DNA of 64,000 nt from Sphingobacteriales bacterium UTBCD1 (GTDB lineage Bacteria > Bacteroidota > Bacteroidia > Chitinophagales > Chitinophagaceae): contig MWTC01000039.1 of the NCBI GenBank assembly GCA_002066995.1, positions 82,499-146,498 of the forward strand, in the 5' to 3' direction. Made by a program: the position numbers and the translations under genes. The notes below the pieces were generated by a model. It worked only from the letters and a program-made list of their open reading frames with translations, did not search any database and was not told where the DNA came from. Shown here piece after piece: positions 51,300 to 60,971 of this stretch (within the stretch, counting starts at the first letter, position 1; each line of letters starts with the position of its first letter).

Positions 51300-51866
51300 C
51301 TATTTTCTTATGTCTTTAAAGGGCATACCCAGTTCTTTGAGTAATTCATATGCCTCTTCATCTGTTTTTGCCGATGTCACAAATGTGATATCAAAACCCG
51401 TAATACGATTTACTTTATCAATGTCGATCTCCGGGAAAATGATCTGCTCTAACACGCCGATAGTATAATTGCCGCGGCCGTCAAACGATTTTTCATTTAC
51501 CCCTTTGAAATCACGAACACGGGGCAATGCCACTGAAATCAGCCGATCCAGGAATTCATACATTTTATCGCCACGCAAAGTAACCCTGGCACCAATGGGC
51601 ACATGCTTTCTCAACTTGAAATTGGAAATGTCTTTCTTTGACATGGTTGCAACAGCCTTTTGCCCGGCAATGGTTGTCATTTCTTCCAAAGCAATATCCA
51701 CCAGCTTTTTATCATTCACTGCTCCGTTTACTCCCCTGTTGAGTGAGATCTTTTCTAACTTCGGAGCTTCCATAACGGAAGTGTATCCGAATTTCTTTAC
51801 CAATGCGGGCACTACTTCACTCTTATATTTTGCTGCCAGTCTTGGGGTATATGATTTCGTACTCAT
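51300..51866 (-). CDS. rplE: 50S ribosomal protein L5
   Basis: 188 aa, binds 5S rRNA and contacts P-site tRNA. The marks are [50 protein letters not shown], and the C-terminal [20 protein letters not shown]. Its ATG overlaps the rplX stop by one base (TAATG), pointing to coupled translation. Confidence 0.97.
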   Translation of the reverse strand: MSTKSYTPRLAAKYKSEVVPALVKKFGYTSVMEAPKLEKISLNRGVNGAVNDKKLVDIALEEMTTIAGQKAVATMSKKDISNFKLRKHVPIGARVTLRGDKMYEFLDRLISVALPRVRDFKGVNEKSFDGRGNYTIGVLEQIIFPEIDIDKVNRITGFDITFVTSAKTDEEAYELLKELGMPFKDIRK

Positions 51867-52213
51867 TATTTTTTACCCTCCTGCGATTTTCTTACCGTTT
51901 TAAAAACTTTGACCGTCTTACCATTTTTTCTTTCCCTGGTAACCCTTGCACCGGATTTTTGTGCCGGGTCCCAAAGCATCACATTGCTGATATGGATCGG
52001 CGCTTCTTTTTTGATAATACCACCCTTTGTATTCTGAGCGCTGGGCTTGCTGTGGCGGGTAATCATATTGACACCCTCCACGATCACTTTACTTTTATCC
52101 AGTAATACAGACTTCACCGTTCGAGGCTTACTCAGGTCTTTATCTTCACCTGTGATCACCACTACGCTGTCTCCCTTTTTGATGTTATACTTTGGTTTAA
52201 ATCTCGCTTTCAT
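51866..52213 (-). CDS. rplX: 50S ribosomal protein L24
   Basis: About 115 aa. It has the KOW motif in [22 protein letters not shown] and the strand [21 protein letters not shown]. The start is taken at [15 protein letters not shown] (52213); a frame adding MI upstream is possible. It helps initiate 50S assembly. Its stop overlaps the rplE start. Confidence 0.96.
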   Translation of the reverse strand: MKARFKPKYNIKKGDSVVVITGEDKDLSKPRTVKSVLLDKSKVIVEGVNMITRHSKPSAQNTKGGIIKKEAPIHISNVMLWDPAQKSGARVTRERKNGKTVKVFKTVRKSQEGKK

Positions 52214-52271
52214 AATCAAAATCCCTGAAAGGACTTTTATTTTTTTATCAATTAATTTTTTTAGCCATTCA

Positions 52272-52640
52272 TTACAATACTTCAGGTGCCAATGAGATGA
52301 TCTTCATATAACCTTTATCACGAAGCTCTCTTGCAACAGGCCCGAAAATACGGGTACCTCTTGGTTCATCAGCCTGAGACAATAGCACAACAGCGTTGTC
52401 ATCAAACCGGATATAAGATCCATCTTTACGGCGTAATTTGTTAGTAGTACGAACAATGACAGCCTTGGTAACAGTACCTTTTTTAATTCCCCCGGCCGGC
52501 AGTGCATCTTTTACAGTCACCACTATCGTATCACCGATCTTTGCGTAACGCTGGCCGCTATTGCCCAGTACACGGATGCAAAGCACTTCTTTAGCACCGC
52601 TGTTATCCGCAACATTTAACCGGCTTTCCTGCTGAATCAT
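52272..52640 (-). CDS. rplN: 50S ribosomal protein L14
   Basis: 122 aa, exactly the usual length. It starts [20 protein letters not shown], followed by the signature [20 protein letters not shown] and [16 protein letters not shown] at the end. It lies between rpsQ and rplX. Confidence 0.97.
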   Translation of the reverse strand: MIQQESRLNVADNSGAKEVLCIRVLGNSGQRYAKIGDTIVVTVKDALPAGGIKKGTVTKAVIVRTTNKLRRKDGSYIRFDDNAVVLLSQADEPRGTRIFGPVARELRDKGYMKIISLAPEVL

Positions 52641-52698
52641 CTTTTGAATTTTTAAATTTCAAATGTTTAATAATCCTTTTCCTGCCTGAAATAGTCAA

Positions 52699-52956
52699 CT
52701 ATTTCACTTTTTCAACCACTTCCACCAATCGCCATCTTTTGGTTTTGCTCAGGGGACGTGTCTCCATGATCTTTACTGTATCACCGATATGGCACTCATT
52801 CTTTTCGTCATGAGCATGAAACTTTGTGGTCTTTTTTACAAACTTTCCATAGATGGGGTGTTTCACTTTTCTTTCAACAGCAACAGTAACGGTTTTATTC
52901 ATTTTATTGCTGGTAACAACCCCAATCCTTGTTTTTCTTAAATTTCTTTCAGCCAT
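52699..52956 (-). CDS. rpsQ: 30S ribosomal protein S17
   Basis: 85 aa. The marks are [39 protein letters not shown] and the signature [19 protein letters not shown]. It lies between rpmC and rplN. Confidence 0.97.
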   Translation of the reverse strand: MAERNLRKTRIGVVTSNKMNKTVTVAVERKVKHPIYGKFVKKTTKFHAHDEKNECHIGDTVKIMETRPLSKTKRWRLVEVVEKVK

Positions 52957-52971
52957 TTTATAAGCTTTTTA

Positions 52972-53181
52972 TTAAATACCTGATTCTCTTTTTTTCAATT
53001 CTGTTTTCAGCCTTGCAATATCCCTGCGAAGGCCGCGGATACTCATCGGGTTCTCCAATGGAGAAATTGAATGAGCAAATTCGATTTTCTTTAACCGCTG
53101 CTGGTCTTCCTGCAATCTTGCTTTCAGATCCATCTCATTCATCCCGTGAATGCTTTTTACAAAATCTGCCTTTTTTGACAT
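52972..53181 (-). CDS. rpmC: 50S ribosomal protein L29
   Basis: 69 aa, a two-helix protein near the tunnel exit. It carries LKARLQEDQQRLKKIEFAHS and the L29 signature NPMSIRGLRRDIARLKTEL. It lies between rplP and rpsQ. Confidence 0.95.
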   Translation of the reverse strand: MSKKADFVKSIHGMNEMDLKARLQEDQQRLKKIEFAHSISPLENPMSIRGLRRDIARLKTELKKRESGI

Positions 53182-53198
53182 GATGACAACTGTTTTAT

Positions 53199-53624
53199 TT
53201 ATGATGCAGTTTCAAGATCCCTGCGTTTTACAAATTTTGTTTTGATAGGCAATTTACCTGCGGCAAGAGACAGAGAAGCACGGGCTGTTTTTTCATCCAC
53301 ACCATCCACTTCAAATAATATGCGCCCTGGTTTTACCACTGCTGCCCAAAACTCCAGGTTCCCCTTCCCTTTACCCATTCTCACTTCAAGCGGTTTGCGT
53401 GTTATTGGCTTATCAGGGAAAATGCGGATCCATACATTACCTTCCCTCTTCATCTCTCTTGTCAAAGCCTGGCGGGCTGCTTCTATCTGGCGGTCAGTAA
53501 GCCATTGGCTATCGAGTGCTTTTAACCCGTAAGATCCAAAAGCTATTGTGGCGCCACGTTTAGCATCACCTTTCATCCGGCCTTTCTGCATTTTCCTGTG
53601 CTTCGTCCTTTTCGGTTGTAACAT
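53199..53624 (-). CDS. rplP: 50S ribosomal protein L16
   Basis: 141 aa. It starts [19 protein letters not shown] and carries the L16 signatures [20 protein letters not shown] and [20 protein letters not shown]. It lies 34 bp after rpsC. Confidence 0.97.
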   Translation of the reverse strand: MLQPKRTKHRKMQKGRMKGDAKRGATIAFGSYGLKALDSQWLTDRQIEAARQALTREMKREGNVWIRIFPDKPITRKPLEVRMGKGKGNLEFWAAVVKPGRILFEVDGVDEKTARASLSLAAGKLPIKTKFVKRRDLETAS

Positions 53625-53658
53625 CTTTAGTTATTTTGAAAATTCTTCAATCTTTTAT

Positions 53659-54429
53659 TTAACTTCTTTTATCTCTCCTGTCTTTTCTTTCACCTCTGTC
53701 CCTGCGATCTCTTCTGTCATGATGATGGTGATCTCTTCTATCCCTGCGATCACTCACATCACTCTTTCCGCCAACGAAATTTGGATTCAGGTCTCTTTTC
53801 GCCAGCACTTCTCCTTTACATATCCATACTTTAATTCCGATTTTTCCATATACGGTTAATGCAAATACACTTGCATAATCAATATCCATCCTGAAAGTAT
53901 GCAGAGGCACACGACCCTGTTTGATCTCTTCCGTACGGGCAATTTCAGCCCCGCCAAGACGACCACTTACTTTTACTTTTATCCCCTCGGCGCCCATACG
54001 CAACGCCGATGCAATGGACATCTTAATTGCTCTTTTATAATTGATCCGGTTTTCGATCTGCCTCGCTATTGTGTCTGCAACGATCATGGCATCAAGTTCG
54101 GGCCGGCGGATCTCCAGGATGTTGATCTGGACATCTGCGTTGCCTGTAAGTTTTTTCAACTCCTCTTTAATCCTGTCCACTTCACCTCCGCCCTTACCGA
54201 TGATAATGCCGGGCTTGGAAGTATGGATGGTAATGATCAGCTTACCCAATGTCCTTTCAATAACGATCTTTGCAATCCCGCCTTTGTTGATACGTGCATT
54301 GAGATACGACCTGATCTTGTTATCCTCGACCAGTTTAACTGCAAAATCTTTTTTGCTTCCATACCAGTTAGATTCCCACCCGCGGATGATCCCTAACCTG
54401 TTACCAATCGGATTTGCTTTTTGACCCAT
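53659..54429 (-). CDS. rpsC: 30S ribosomal protein S3 with a His/Arg/Asp-rich tail
   Basis: 256 aa. The core is normal: start [22 protein letters not shown] domain with [12 protein letters not shown] (75-85), and the C-terminal domain with [22 protein letters not shown] and [15 protein letters not shown]. From about residue 224 there is an added low-complexity tail made of repeated DRRD units around a run of four His, ending DRRDKRS. The DNA of this tail has short repeats (CCCTGCGATC..TCT on the plus strand). The tail is beyond the conserved S3 end and should be solvent-exposed at the mRNA entry side. Confidence 0.96.
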   Translation of the reverse strand: MGQKANPIGNRLGIIRGWESNWYGSKKDFAVKLVEDNKIRSYLNARINKGGIAKIVIERTLGKLIITIHTSKPGIIIGKGGGEVDRIKEELKKLTGNADVQINILEIRRPELDAMIVADTIARQIENRINYKRAIKMSIASALRMGAEGIKVKVSGRLGGAEIARTEEIKQGRVPLHTFRMDIDYASVFALTVYGKIGIKVWICKGEVLAKRDLNPNFVGGKSDVSDRRDRRDHHHHDRRDRRDRGERKDRRDKRS

Positions 54430-54494
54430 AATATTTTTTTAGTGCCCGGACCCCGTGAACTCAATTCAATTTCCGGATCCCGGTATGTTTATTT

Positions 54495-54977
54495 TTATTT
54501 GGTTTTTTTCTTCGTTGTCTTTTTTTCTGCTGTTTTTTTTGCTGCCGGTTTTTTCGCTTTCGATTCCTTTTTTTCTGCGATCACAGTTTCTTCAACTGCT
54601 TTCGGCTCTTCCTTCACCGGTTCCGTTATCACCGGAGTAATAAATTTCGAATCAACAACCACCGTAACATGATTACTTCTTTTACGTACCCTGTAACCAC
54701 GCCCCTGTGGTGCAGGCCGCATTCTTTTTAAGGTTCTTGCACCGTCAACAAAAATGGTTTTAACCACCAGTCCTGTTTCATCTCCTCCTTCATTCTTGTG
54801 CTTCCAGTTGTCAATGGCACTCAACACCAGCTTCCTCAGTGGTACAGCCGGATGTTTCGGGTTATGTTCCAGGATCGCCAGCGCTGTTTCTACTTCTTCA
54901 CCGCGGATGAGGTCAGCCAACAGACGCATCTTTCGTGGTGATGTAGGATAATTTTTTAATTTAGCTATTGCTTCCAT
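54495..54977 (-). CDS. rplV: 50S ribosomal protein L22 with Lys/Ala-rich tail
   Basis: 160 aa; the L22 core (1 to about 112) has [40 protein letters not shown] and [18 protein letters not shown]. The last ~45 residues are an extension rich in Lys, Ala, Glu and Thr, ending [14 protein letters not shown]. Such tails on L22 occur in Bacteroidota. L22 lines the exit tunnel. Confidence 0.96.
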   Translation of the reverse strand: MEAIAKLKNYPTSPRKMRLLADLIRGEEVETALAILEHNPKHPAVPLRKLVLSAIDNWKHKNEGGDETGLVVKTIFVDGARTLKRMRPAPQGRGYRVRKRSNHVTVVVDSKFITPVITEPVKEEPKAVEETVIAEKKESKAKKPAAKKTAEKKTTKKKTK

Positions 54978-55038
54978 CGTATTTTATTTTCTAATGCTGC
55001 CCGTTTAAGGGTTTGCAAATTCTTCAGTTTTATAATCC

Positions 55039-55323
55039 TTAAGGTGCTGCTGTCTCAATTTTTTTGCTGGAGTGTGCCTTGAACTGCCGGGTTGGTGCAA
55101 ACTCTCCTAATTTATGGCCTACCATAAATTCTGTTATATACACCGGAATAAATTTATTTCCGTTATGTACAGCAAACGTGTGACCGACAAAGTCTGGTGT
55201 AATGGTAGAGCGGCGGCTCCACGTTTTCACCACACTTTTTTTTGATTTGCCTTCGTTCATTGCCAGCACCTTTTTTTCAAGATGCGTAGCGACATAAGGA
55301 CCTTTTTTAATTGAACGAGCCAT
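55039..55323 (-). CDS. rpsS: 30S ribosomal protein S19
   Basis: 94 aa. It starts [20 protein letters not shown] and contains [20 protein letters not shown] and the signature [20 protein letters not shown]. It lies between rplB and rplV. Confidence 0.97.
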   Translation of the reverse strand: MARSIKKGPYVATHLEKKVLAMNEGKSKKSVVKTWSRRSTITPDFVGHTFAVHNGNKFIPVYITEFMVGHKLGEFAPTRQFKAHSSKKIETAAP

Positions 55324-55347
55324 TTATTTTTTTGTTTTTTTTAAAAA

Positions 55348-56196
55348 TTATTGCTGCTGGGTTGAAAGTTTTGCGCCTGTCTTACGCTGAAGAATCAGTT
55401 TATCACTTCCTTTACCCTTTGTTCTTGTCTTTTCTCCTTTGGCATATTTACCGGTACGGCTTCTCGGATGGCCTCCTGAAGCCTTTCCTTCGCCACCACC
55501 CATCGGATGATCTACCGGGTTCATGGCAACACCGCGGTTACGAGGGCGAATTCCTCTCCAGCGATTGCGGCCTGCTTTCCCCATTTTCTGCAGGCTATGA
55601 TCGCTGTTCCCGACAACCCCAACAGTTGCAAAACAGTTGATCAGCACTTTTCTTAATTCACCACTTGGCATTTTAAGAACTGCGTATTTATCTTCTTTGT
55701 TTGTCAGTTGTGCCGACGACCCGGCGCTTCTTGCAATCTTTCCACCCTGCCCCGGCTGCATTTCAATATTATGCACCATTGTTCCCAAAGGCATATTCTT
55801 TAGCTGCAAAGAATTGCCCGTTTCGGGAGCGGCATCATTACTGCTGATAACTTTTGCGCCTACCTGCAATCCCTGCGGTGCAAGAATGTAACTTTTTTCT
55901 CCATCAGCATACTGGATCAAAGCAATGAAAGATGTGCGGTTCGGATCATATTCAATCGTCAATACAGTAGCTTCAACATCTTTTTTATTCCTTCTGAAAT
56001 CTATCTTGCGGTATTTCTTTTTATGACCACCACCGATATACCTCATGGTCAGATGACCGGAAGAATTGCGGCCACCAGTGCTTTTTTTAGTCTCTACCAA
56101 TGATTTTTCAGGCTCATTTGTAGTAACCTCAGCATAGGCATTGCCAATCCTCCACCTGGTGCCTGCGGTAATCGGTTTATATTTTTTGAGTGCCAT
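55348..56196 (-). CDS. rplB: 50S ribosomal protein L2
   Basis: 282 aa, close to the peptidyl-transferase centre. The marks are [36 protein letters not shown]-type [20 protein letters not shown], and the conserved [20 protein letters not shown] with the invariant His. It ends [10 protein letters not shown], slightly longer than usual. Confidence 0.97.
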   Translation of the reverse strand: MALKKYKPITAGTRWRIGNAYAEVTTNEPEKSLVETKKSTGGRNSSGHLTMRYIGGGHKKKYRKIDFRRNKKDVEATVLTIEYDPNRTSFIALIQYADGEKSYILAPQGLQVGAKVISSNDAAPETGNSLQLKNMPLGTMVHNIEMQPGQGGKIARSAGSSAQLTNKEDKYAVLKMPSGELRKVLINCFATVGVVGNSDHSLQKMGKAGRNRWRGIRPRNRGVAMNPVDHPMGGGEGKASGGHPRSRTGKYAKGEKTRTKGKGSDKLILQRKTGAKLSTQQQ

Positions 56197-56231
56197 ATTT
56201 TTTTCTACTTTACGTACGAAATAAACTTTGA

Positions 56232-56531
56232 TTATATGTTTGAATACAGGTCTATCGTATCACCTTCTGCTACCGTTACATAAGCTTTTTTAAAGGAGGG
56301 TTTACGCCCTTTGATATAACCAGTTTTTGTAAAACGGGTTTTATTTTTTCCCGGGGAAACAGATGTGTTCACATCCACCACGGTTACTCCATAAAAACTC
56401 TCAACCGCTTTTTTAATCTCAAGTTTGTTAGCTCTTCGGTTCACCCGGAAAGCATAACGATGCAGTTTCTCCTGCTGTGCATTTGCTTTTTCGCTTAAAA
56501 CCGGTTTTATCAGTATATCAGAAAGTCTCAT
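56232..56531 (-). CDS. rplW: 50S ribosomal protein L23
   Basis: 99 aa. It starts [20 protein letters not shown] and has [20 protein letters not shown] and the end of the L23 fold ([20 protein letters not shown]). It is the docking site for trigger factor and SRP at the tunnel exit. Confidence 0.97.
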   Translation of the reverse strand: MRLSDILIKPVLSEKANAQQEKLHRYAFRVNRRANKLEIKKAVESFYGVTVVDVNTSVSPGKNKTRFTKTGYIKGRKPSFKKAYVTVAEGDTIDLYSNI

Positions 56532-56557
56532 CTTTCTTAATTTATTCAGTTTAAAAA

Positions 56558-57190
56558 TTATGCTTCTTGATCTGGTTCGGAAAATATTTTAGCGGCAGCT
56601 TCTGTCAACACCAAAACATCCGCATTCACCAGATCATAGGTATTGATATCGCTCAGCAAAATGCCATTCACTTTGGGAATGTTCCGGAAACTCAGGTACA
56701 TATTATCATCGTACTCTGGCATCACAAATAATGTTTTCTTGTCAGCCACTTTCAGTTTACCCAGGATAGCAGCAAAACCGCTTGTCTTCGGAGCATCCAG
56801 GTTAATATCTTCCACTATTACAATTGCTTTATCTTTTGCTTTGTGTGAAAGTGCAGACATCTTGGCAAGATCTTTTACTTTCCTGTTAAGCTTGATATCA
56901 TATTCATGAGGTTTTGGCCCGAAGATGGTGCCACCGCCTTTATACAAAGGATTCCTGATGTTGCCCTTACGGCTGCCTCCGGTTCCTTTCTGGCGGTGCA
57001 GCTTGCGGCTGGCGCCTTTAACTTCAGCACGGGTCTTCACTTTGTGAGTACCCTGGCGCTGGGCAGCGAGGTATTGCTTTACAGCGAGGTAAATAACATG
57101 GTCATTCGGTTCAATGCCAAAAATATCTTCCGGCAATTCAACCGTTCTGCCTGTTTTCTTTCCTTGTTTATTTAAAACTTCCAATTGCAT
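56558..57190 (-). CDS. rplD: 50S ribosomal protein L4
   Basis: 210 aa. The conserved loop is RKLHRQKGTGGSRKGNIRNP and GGGTIFGPKPHEYDIKLN, extending into the tunnel. The C-terminal part is VMPEYDDNMYLSFRNIPKV and VNADVLVLTEAAAK. In other bacteria L4 can repress its own operon; a hairpin-rich gap lies upstream of rplC here, but a link is only speculation. Confidence 0.97.
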   Translation of the reverse strand: MQLEVLNKQGKKTGRTVELPEDIFGIEPNDHVIYLAVKQYLAAQRQGTHKVKTRAEVKGASRKLHRQKGTGGSRKGNIRNPLYKGGGTIFGPKPHEYDIKLNRKVKDLAKMSALSHKAKDKAIVIVEDINLDAPKTSGFAAILGKLKVADKKTLFVMPEYDDNMYLSFRNIPKVNGILLSDINTYDLVNADVLVLTEAAAKIFSEPDQEA

Positions 57191-57191
57191 A

Positions 57192-57809
57192 TTACTTCTG
57201 AATTAAAACGATTGAACCATTATGGCCCGGAACCGAACCACTTATTAAGATGTAATTTTTATCAGGAAAAATCTTCACTACTTTAAGGCCTTTCAGTTTT
57301 ACCCTGTCGTTACCGGTACGGCCTGCCATACGGACGCCTTTCATTACACGGCTGGCATCAGAAGAGTTACCTAAAGAGCCGGGCGCCCTGGACCGGTCGT
57401 GCTGTCCGTGTGTGGCATCACCAACACCTGTAAAACCATGACGTTTTACCACACCCTGGAATCCTTTACCTTTTGAAGTACCTACAACATCCACTGTTTC
57501 TCCTTCTGTGAAGATCTCAACAGTGATTGTTTCACCCAGATTTTTGTCGATGGAATAGTCGCGGAATTCCTTGACGAACTTCTTAGCTGCAGTATTAGCT
57601 TTTGCGAAGTGATTTTTTTCAGCGCTGTTGCTGTGCTTTTCATTTTTATCACCGAAAGCAAGCTGCAGGGCATTATAGCCATCAGACTCCTGTGTTTTCA
57701 CTTGTGTAACCACACAGGGGCCTGCTTCAATAACAGTACAGGCTACCTGCCTGCCACCGGGATCGAAAATGCTGGTCATTCCCAACTTTTTTCCAATAAT
57801 TCCTTTCAT
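57192..57809 (-). CDS. rplC: 50S ribosomal protein L3
   Basis: 205 aa. It starts [20 protein letters not shown] and carries the signature [20 protein letters not shown] and [20 protein letters not shown]. It begins one base after rplD's upstream limit (rplD starts at 57190). A 282-bp gap separates it from rpsJ. Confidence 0.97.
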   Translation of the reverse strand: MKGIIGKKLGMTSIFDPGGRQVACTVIEAGPCVVTQVKTQESDGYNALQLAFGDKNEKHSNSAEKNHFAKANTAAKKFVKEFRDYSIDKNLGETITVEIFTEGETVDVVGTSKGKGFQGVVKRHGFTGVGDATHGQHDRSRAPGSLGNSSDASRVMKGVRMAGRTGNDRVKLKGLKVVKIFPDKNYILISGSVPGHNGSIVLIQK

Positions 57810-58091
57810 GTTCTTACGGTTTTTCCCCGCAAGGTTATCAAGACATTTTCCGCAATCTGATTGCAGAAGGTCAATCCCGGTTCATCACCGACCTTTTCCC
57901 TTTTACCATTCCTGATGGTTTTTGTTCCGCATTGCCATTGCATCTGCGGACGCTGGAAGTACCGGTGATAAACAAACCTCGAAGGGCTTGTTTTTATTTA
58001 ATGGCCAGAGCTCTTTTCTTTCTCCTGAGAGAGAATTTTGAGAGATGGCATAAAAAAAATTTTATAAGAGCTTTCTTTTTTATAACTGCTA
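57810..58091 (-). ncRNA. Hairpin-rich gap between rpsJ and rplC, candidate structured leader RNA
   Basis: The gap holds no ORF but several inverted repeats: 57852-57856 with 57860-57864; 57867-57871 with 57891-57895 enclosing 57878-57881 with 57887-57890; 57905-57909 with 57915-57919; 57926-57931 with 57945-57950 enclosing 57933-57935 with 57940-57942; and 57970-57975 with 57989-57994. All arms are exact. Neighbouring r-protein genes are 1 to ~80 bp apart, so a 282-bp structured spacer stands out. The transcript would be the untranslated leader of rplC. No Rfam family was recognised by eye. Confidence 0.45.
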
Positions 58092-58397
58092 TCATGCTTT
58101 GATCTCAACTTCAACACCACTGGGCAGATCCAGTTTACTTAATGCATCAACCGTACGGGAAGTGGACGTATAAATGTCCAACAGACGCTTGTGAGTGGCC
58201 AATTGAAATTGCTCACGGCTTTTCTTATTCACGTGCGGTGAACGTAAAACAGTAAAGATCTTTTTGCGTGTAGGCAGAGGTATAGGACCTGTGACCACAG
58301 CGCCGGTGCTGCGAACAGTTTTTACGATCTTTTCGGCAGATTTGTCCACCAGATTATGATCGTAAGACTGTAATTTGATTCTGATTCGCTGAGACAT
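58092..58397 (-). CDS. rpsJ: 30S ribosomal protein S10
   Basis: 101 aa. It starts [20 protein letters not shown] and has the signature [30 protein letters not shown] (two adjacent pieces). It is the first gene of the ribosomal cluster, with a strong promoter box at 58428-58435. fusA, often directly upstream, is separated from it by the beta-helix gene. Confidence 0.97.
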   Translation of the reverse strand: MSQRIRIKLQSYDHNLVDKSAEKIVKTVRSTGAVVTGPIPLPTRKKIFTVLRSPHVNKKSREQFQLATHKRLLDIYTSTSRTVDALSKLDLPSGVEVEIKA

Positions 58398-58427
58398 TGC
58401 TAAAAATCCAATTTTTTATTGGGAGTG

Positions 58428-58459
58428 CAAAGGTAGGGTTGTGCATGTTATCCTCCAAA
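58428..58459 (-). promoter_or_regulatory. Promoter of the S10 ribosomal operon
   Basis: The minus strand has TACCTTTG at 58435-58428, a perfect TAnnTTTG box, with a TTTG -33 element at 58459-58456 and a 20-bp spacer. It lies 31 bp upstream of the rpsJ ATG. It is the best two-part promoter match in the window. Confidence 0.7.
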
Positions 58460-58508
58460 AAGCAGGAGAAGAATTTTCACCACTTTCTGATAATTATGAC
58501 CGGCTCTT

Positions 58509-60692
58509 TTATTCTGAAGGCTTAAATTTAAGGCTCAAAGTGGCAAAGCCGCCCAATTCCACATGTTCCACCCTAAAATGATGATTCCCATTCAACTGAA
58601 GCCTTATTGTTTTATGAGGTGATTCGTCAAAATTATATTCCGAAGGATTCCATTCATTAAAAATCAGCTTACCGTCCAGATAGATCCGGGTGGCATCGTC
58701 CCAGGTCACTCCCAATTCATATTCACCTTTGGGTATATTCACATCGCACTCGGCCACGGTTATAAACTGAGTGTACTGATGACCGTCATCGCCTTTCATC
58801 CCGCCCCACCATGCATAATCCAGCTTATTCACTTTTTCGGAACGAAAAGGCTTTATAGTTACTCCGGGTGGAAACAATTGGCCTGTTGCAAATGGATTAG
58901 AAGAAGAGTCAAAGCCATACCAACTTACGTTCCACCCCATAGGTTGAAAGAATTTCTTATACGAGAAAAGGTACTTCTTCCCCGCTTTAATTTTTTTACC
59001 GAATGCTGTCGTGATTCCAGAACCCGTATATTCCACCAGGATAGCTATATCGGTCCGGTTGGAAACAATTTTTTGTGCGGTAACAGATGCCGGAAATTCT
59101 CCGGATAAAGACGACAGGCTATCCACTCCACGGAACGATATTATTTTCCATTTCCCTTTGGGTCCCAGCAGATCGAATTTCATGATGCCGCCTGTATCAA
59201 CAGGATTCGTATTCCAGATAATCGGCGAGCGGAAATCATAAGGTCCCCATTCAGTGATCAAAATATTTCTGCGACCGGCCCAGGTTACAACGCCCCTGAA
59301 CGGATCGGCAGGGTTCATCACTGAAGGGATATTAACGTTTTTTTCTGCAGAAAGTTTTTCGGCAATCTCATCATTATAAAAAGTATCCAATCCACTTACT
59401 GAAGCATCAGTTTTATAAATCTCCCCGCAATCAACGAAACTGTTATTAAATATTTTCATGTTATCGGTTTGACTGAAATTAAAAACAATGGGAACTTTAT
59501 TGATGCTGTTGGAGACAATTGTATAATCCCTGCTTCTGGTATCTCTGAATTTCGGATAGCCCCAGTCAGAAGGCTCTTCCTTATTTCCCCACAGCCGGAT
59601 TGCTTCCTTGTCTTTAAAAAATATATTGTAAGTGATCTCGTTCTGCTGCCCATGTTCAATCGCAATGGCGATCCTGTTATCACGAAATTTATTACTGTTA
59701 ATTACCGATTCAAAACTATAACCGCCCCAGATGCCATGATCGCATTCATAAATCCTGTTATCCGCTATCGTATTACGGCTAAAGGTCAATTCTACTCCAT
59801 TGGTAGGCGCATAAGAAAAATCATTGCCCATGATCACGTTGTCATTGCATCCACCCTTCCCGGTATCCATGGTTGTTTGTCCTGCCCAGAGAAAAAAACC
59901 ATCGCCACCATGTGTCACATTGTTTTTATAAAATAAATTATCGCTGCTTTGTTCATAGACCAAAATTCCGGCGCTATCCTGCCCGCGGTTGTACACTCCA
60001 TCACTGTATCCCCGAACATTAAAGATGAGGCGGTTGTACATCACTTTATTCCTGCTGCTGCGATACATCCCTATGCCAATACCTGAATTAAAGGAAAAAT
60101 CATTATTGTAGATCATGCCATCGTTACACTCGGTCATCATCAAACCATTCTGACCTCCTGTTACTTTGCAATCTTTAATAGTAAAATAATTGCATTGCCG
60201 CAAATACATGGCAGCGCCATAACGCAGCCATTCATCCTTTTCATTATGATGATAGCTCTGCCAATCCGAGATATCTTCTTTTTCCTGCGTGCTGTTGAGA
60301 TGCTGGCGATAATTGTAGCTGAAATCACAGTTTTCAATAGTAATCTTTTCCACATTTTTTGCAAGTAATGCCACCTTGTATCCCTTTACCCGGAGATTTT
60401 TTACTGTCACATTACGGCTATTTTGAATTAAAATGGCCAATCCGAAAAATTTATCAGGATCTTTCGCGGAATTGCTCCCCTGAAGTAATGCATTATCAAA
60501 ATCAATTATAATGTCTTTTCCTTCAACTAATATTACCGGGCTACTCAGGTTATCCCTTGCATCGACTTTATAAATGTTTTTTTTGATTTCGACGGAACGG
60601 GTTATGATCATCCCATCCAATACCCTCTGTTGTGCTATTGATAATTGACAGAAAACTGAAAGGGACAGGAATAGAAAGAAGATTTTTCGCAT
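58509..60692 (-). CDS. Secreted right-handed beta-helix (NosD-like) protein with PA14-like C-terminus
   Basis: A 727-residue exported protein with Sec signal (MRKIFFLFLSLSVFCQLSIA). Residues ~50-430 are parallel beta-helix rungs: IENCDFSYN, FTIKDCKVTGG, NGLMMTECNDGMIYNNDF, NLFYKNNVTHGGDGFFLW, NGVELTFSRNTIADNRIYEC. This pattern is typical of NosD/CASH-type carbohydrate-acting or surface proteins. The C-terminal ~90 residues (YELGVTWDDATRIYLDGKLI FNEW in two pieces, HFRVEHVELGGFATLSLKF) resemble PA14-like sugar-binding domains. It sits between fusA and rpsJ, flanked by its own terminator-like hairpin upstream, so it is probably an independent unit. A glycan-active or surface role is inferred; no active site was identified. 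Confidence 0.75.
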   Translation of the reverse strand: MRKIFFLFLSLSVFCQLSIAQQRVLDGMIITRSVEIKKNIYKVDARDNLSSPVILVEGKDIIIDFDNALLQGSNSAKDPDKFFGLAILIQNSRNVTVKNLRVKGYKVALLAKNVEKITIENCDFSYNYRQHLNSTQEKEDISDWQSYHHNEKDEWLRYGAAMYLRQCNYFTIKDCKVTGGQNGLMMTECNDGMIYNNDFSFNSGIGIGMYRSSRNKVMYNRLIFNVRGYSDGVYNRGQDSAGILVYEQSSDNLFYKNNVTHGGDGFFLWAGQTTMDTGKGGCNDNVIMGNDFSYAPTNGVELTFSRNTIADNRIYECDHGIWGGYSFESVINSNKFRDNRIAIAIEHGQQNEITYNIFFKDKEAIRLWGNKEEPSDWGYPKFRDTRSRDYTIVSNSINKVPIVFNFSQTDNMKIFNNSFVDCGEIYKTDASVSGLDTFYNDEIAEKLSAEKNVNIPSVMNPADPFRGVVTWAGRRNILITEWGPYDFRSPIIWNTNPVDTGGIMKFDLLGPKGKWKIISFRGVDSLSSLSGEFPASVTAQKIVSNRTDIAILVEYTGSGITTAFGKKIKAGKKYLFSYKKFFQPMGWNVSWYGFDSSSNPFATGQLFPPGVTIKPFRSEKVNKLDYAWWGGMKGDDGHQYTQFITVAECDVNIPKGEYELGVTWDDATRIYLDGKLIFNEWNPSEYNFDESPHKTIRLQLNGNHHFRVEHVELGGFATLSLKFKPSE

Positions 60693-60698
60693 GTTTAA

Positions 60699-60717
60699 TC
60701 CGGATTATTTATCCGGA
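60699..60717. repeat. Inverted repeat upstream of the beta-helix gene
   Basis: TCCGGAT (60699-60705) and ATCCGGA (60711-60717) are exact reverse complements around a 5-bp centre, 7 bp upstream of the ATG at 60692. It could be an operator or a 5'-leader hairpin. Confidence 0.45.
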
Positions 60718-60747
60718 CTAAAATTAAGGCCATCCGGCGAGAGTAAA

Positions 60748-60780
60748 TCAAAAAAGAAAAGGACTCATCACTGAGCCCTT
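60748..60780 (-). terminator. Second terminator-like hairpin between fusA and the beta-helix gene
   Basis: The hairpin 60759-60780 has nine positions per arm with one mismatch and the 4-nt loop between. On the minus strand it is followed by TTTTCTTTTTT (60748-60758). It insulates the beta-helix gene from fusA. Confidence 0.65.
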
Positions 60781-60910
60781 AACCATTGGTCTTGTTTTTC
60801 ATAGATAACTTTCAAGCCGGCTTTTCCAGGAAATATGAAAATAAATTGAATGACTATTTAGAAGCAAAGCAAATGCCATCAATGCAATCGGGCATTGATT
60901 TGAATCATCA

Positions 60911-60946
60911 ATTTTTTAAAAATAAAACCCCGCTGAAAACGGGGTT
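60911..60946 (-). terminator. Terminator of fusA
   Basis: AACCCCG/CGGGGTT (60926-60932 and 60940-60946) form a perfect 7-bp stem with a 7-nt loop. On the minus strand it is followed by TTATTTTT (60918-60925). It starts 26 bp after the fusA stop. Confidence 0.8.
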
Positions 60947-60971
60947 GAAAAAAATTAAAATATAAAATCAA

